Source: Pelargonium cotyledonis (taxonomy: Eukaryota > Streptophyta > Magnoliopsida > Geraniales > Geraniaceae). From it: a stretch of DNA of 36,994 nucleotides. Positions 35,401 through 36,994 of this stretch are shown here, in pieces. Location: NCBI GenBank assembly GCA_036897625.1, contig JAYMTA010000151.1, positions 1-36,994 of the forward strand. Direction: 5' to 3'. How positions within the stretch are numbered: the first letter of the stretch is position 1; each line of letters starts with the position of its first letter. The notes below the pieces were generated by a model. That model worked only from the letters and a program-made list of their open reading frames with translations, had not been told where the DNA came from and ran no database searches. A program made the translations under genes and the position numbers.

Positions 35401-36994
35401 CACCCCAGAACAATAAGACAAATTACATCCATCGGAGTGATGCTAAAGACAGATAAAGTACTACTCCCTCCGTCCCAAAACAAGTGTCTTGTTTCACTAG
35501 CATTATTGTGCCAAAATAAGTGTCTTATTTCTTTTTTAAGATTGTTAGTTTAAGTTATGCATGAATTGCCAATAATGTTTCTATAATAAGCTAGTTAGTA
35601 CCGTTAAGCATCGTTAAGCTTGTTACAACACATGAGCATAGGGATAGATGAGAAAATATACCGTACTAACTAACTCCTTAATTTTTCTTAAAATATAAAG
35701 CAAACACTTATTTTTGACGGATGGAGTATTAACCTCCCTCTTCAGCTAACAACTAATCATCAAACCACCTAAATTATATTCTCCTAGTTCCAAAATGAGA
35801 ATAGTGTGTTCTTTTTTTTTTATGAAAAAACTTAAAAAGTTATAGTTGGATATTTCCCCAAGTACCCTCGTTGCATTTGTTGAACAAACACATGAGGCTC
35901 TAACTTAATTATTAAGTACACAACAATGATGGTTTGCAAGATCTGTCTCACAATTAGTCTTTGACATACATTTATTGCAACTCTTAAAAAGGTTCCACAC
36001 CATTAGTTCTTATAGAAAGAAGCCCTTTGACCAAACAAAGCATCCTTTCCAGGCGCCCTGACTCGATAAATACCCTCCTTTATCCCTCCTAGGCACTGTT
36101 GAATCAAAACAACCACAACACAAAGTAAAAGAAAACTTAAGCGAGTCATACTTCATACAAACGAAATACTTTCTCAGACATCCTTTCTCAATTTTCACTT
36201 TTTGTATTGAATTGGAAGGCAAAAATAGAGATGATCGACCTAGCTAAACTCTCATCCAAACATAAACAAATACAAGAGAAAATATATATCAAATAACCAT
36301 CCTAACTAGTTGCTTAATCACTTCTATCCATGAAAATTTGGGGTAATTTGTAGACAAGCAAAACAAAAGAGATAAAAATGGAGACTTTACACATATGATA
36401 GCACAAAAATATTTTTAAGCAGGAAAAATCCACTCACCAGTTACCCTTGAACTGAGAAACTGCTCCTCCAGGTTTTCTTTGATCCCACCACTGCAGACCA
36501 AACCCATACCCACCGGTCGCGAATTCGCTCCGGGACGCCCACTTCGCAGCCGTGTACGAAACCAACCCATTGCTATCAAACACTCGCCGATAACTGAGTT
36601 CCGAATCCCCAATGCTCACCAGATTGACCCTCCCGTCCTCCCCCACAGTCACACTTTCCATCCCACCGTCCATCAAATCCACACACGAAATGGGTCCATT
36701 GTGTAACTCGTTTTCAGGCACGGAGACCTCCGATTCCAAAGAAGCGTCCATGGGATTAGCAAAGAGAACATGAAACGAGCCCGCGACGGTGGCCGCAGCG
36801 ATGAGGGGTTTCTGCTGGTACTGAGAGGTCCTGAGGGAGGAGATTCTCGACGGTGGGTCCCATGTGGATTGCAGGGTCAGGGATGGCGACGGGATCGATT
36901 TCAGGGACTGTATTTCGAGGGACGACGAATCGGAATCCGAGTCGAAAAGAGCGAGAACGGCAAACCGGTCAAAGGCGGAGAGCGGCGGCATCCA
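32443..36994 (-). CDS. NUP43: Nucleoporin NUP43 (WD40), N-terminus beyond window
   Basis: Exons in transcript order are 36994-36438 (continuing past the edge), 34098-34032, 33000-32772, 32660-32587 and 32496-32443, giving 326 residues and a stop in this window. NUP43 is a beta-propeller subunit of the NUP107-160 outer-ring subcomplex of the nuclear pore. Visible motifs are WMPPLSAFDRFAVLALFDSD at the edge, then GPISCVDL, ATGGYGFGLQWWDQRKPGG (a WD blade), GIVHAIDIHPSRKHTCLAGG, then GTVLAWDLRRQ (next blade). The last exon ends with CSLEWESIAIVTRP, the conserved C-terminus. The frame is open to the window end with TGG before the first ATG, and known relatives have about 15-20 more residues there. 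The ATG at 36991 is therefore probably internal. Introns 1 and 2 carry MITEs. Confidence 0.92.
33117..33368. mobile_element. Stowaway-like MITE in NUP43 intron 2
   Basis: The left end TTCTTTCTGTCCCAAACTAATTG and the right end CAATTATTTTGGGATGGAGAG are inverted repeats, flanked by TA on each side (33115-33116 and 33369-33370). At about 252 bp with no coding capacity, it fits Stowaway (Tc1/mariner) MITEs. It is a different subfamily from the element at 35464. Confidence 0.8.
35464..35726. mobile_element. Stowaway MITE in NUP43 intron 1
   Basis: Starts CTCCCTCCGTCCCAAAACAA and ends TTTTTGACGGATGGAG, the classic Stowaway terminus, between TA duplications at 35462-35463 and 35727-35728. It is 263 bp long and noncoding. 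The end carries repeated AAGTGTCTT motifs, and the centre is shared with the ATG11 intron 2 element. Confidence 0.92.

Noticed and set aside
36415-36612. Alternative minus-strand frame across the NUP43 exon 1 donor
   Set aside because: Different frame from the conserved WD40 sequence; a shadow.

Overview
This is a stretch of plant nuclear DNA from a core eudicot, probably a rosid; I cannot place it to family. The evidence is GT-AG introns, AT-rich introns and spacers, a chloroplast-targeted ribosomal protein gene, plant-type autophagy and nucleoporin genes, and typical plant transposable elements (LINE-type elements, a tRNA-derived SINE, Stowaway-like MITEs). No bacterial, organellar or viral replicon is visible.

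Layout. Positions 1-5500 are gene-poor: a 78-bp tandem repeat (1804-2037), a decayed antisense LINE carrying only ORF1 (about 2336-3900), and two inverted copies of a TIR element (3985-5241) that end just upstream of the first gene. ATG11 (6486-13557, +, five coding exons, 1139 codons) encodes the autophagy scaffold. After it come a LINE-derived insertion (14531-15314) and a small RING-H2 gene (16120-17665, +, modelled as three exons). Three genes then follow on the minus strand: an ASG1-family gene (23037-19297, six exons, 553 codons), the plastid ribosomal protein bL35c gene (30447-25813, three exons, 149 codons, with a 3.8-kb second intron holding LTR-retroelement-like debris), and nucleoporin NUP43 (36994-32443, five exons in the window, its N-terminus beyond the edge). 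Between these lie G-boxes, GA microsatellites, two copies of a SINE in opposite orientation, and a LINE-derived insertion with a perfect 12-bp target-site duplication.

The genes do not form one pathway. They are housekeeping or stress genes whose order matches, from memory, two Arabidopsis segments: ATG11, an ASG1 paralogue and NUP43 on chromosome 4, and ASG1 next to plastid L35 on chromosome 2. The window therefore looks like the unsplit ancestral block.

Exon joins were checked by reading frame, splice consensus and remembered protein conservation; no alignment was run. I found no convincing undescribed system. The observations most worth following are the ORF2-less LINE derivatives, the inverted TIR elements that bring five ACGT cores next to ATG11, the compact RING-H2 gene with a tandem CAGCAGCAG acceptor, and the conserved gene order.
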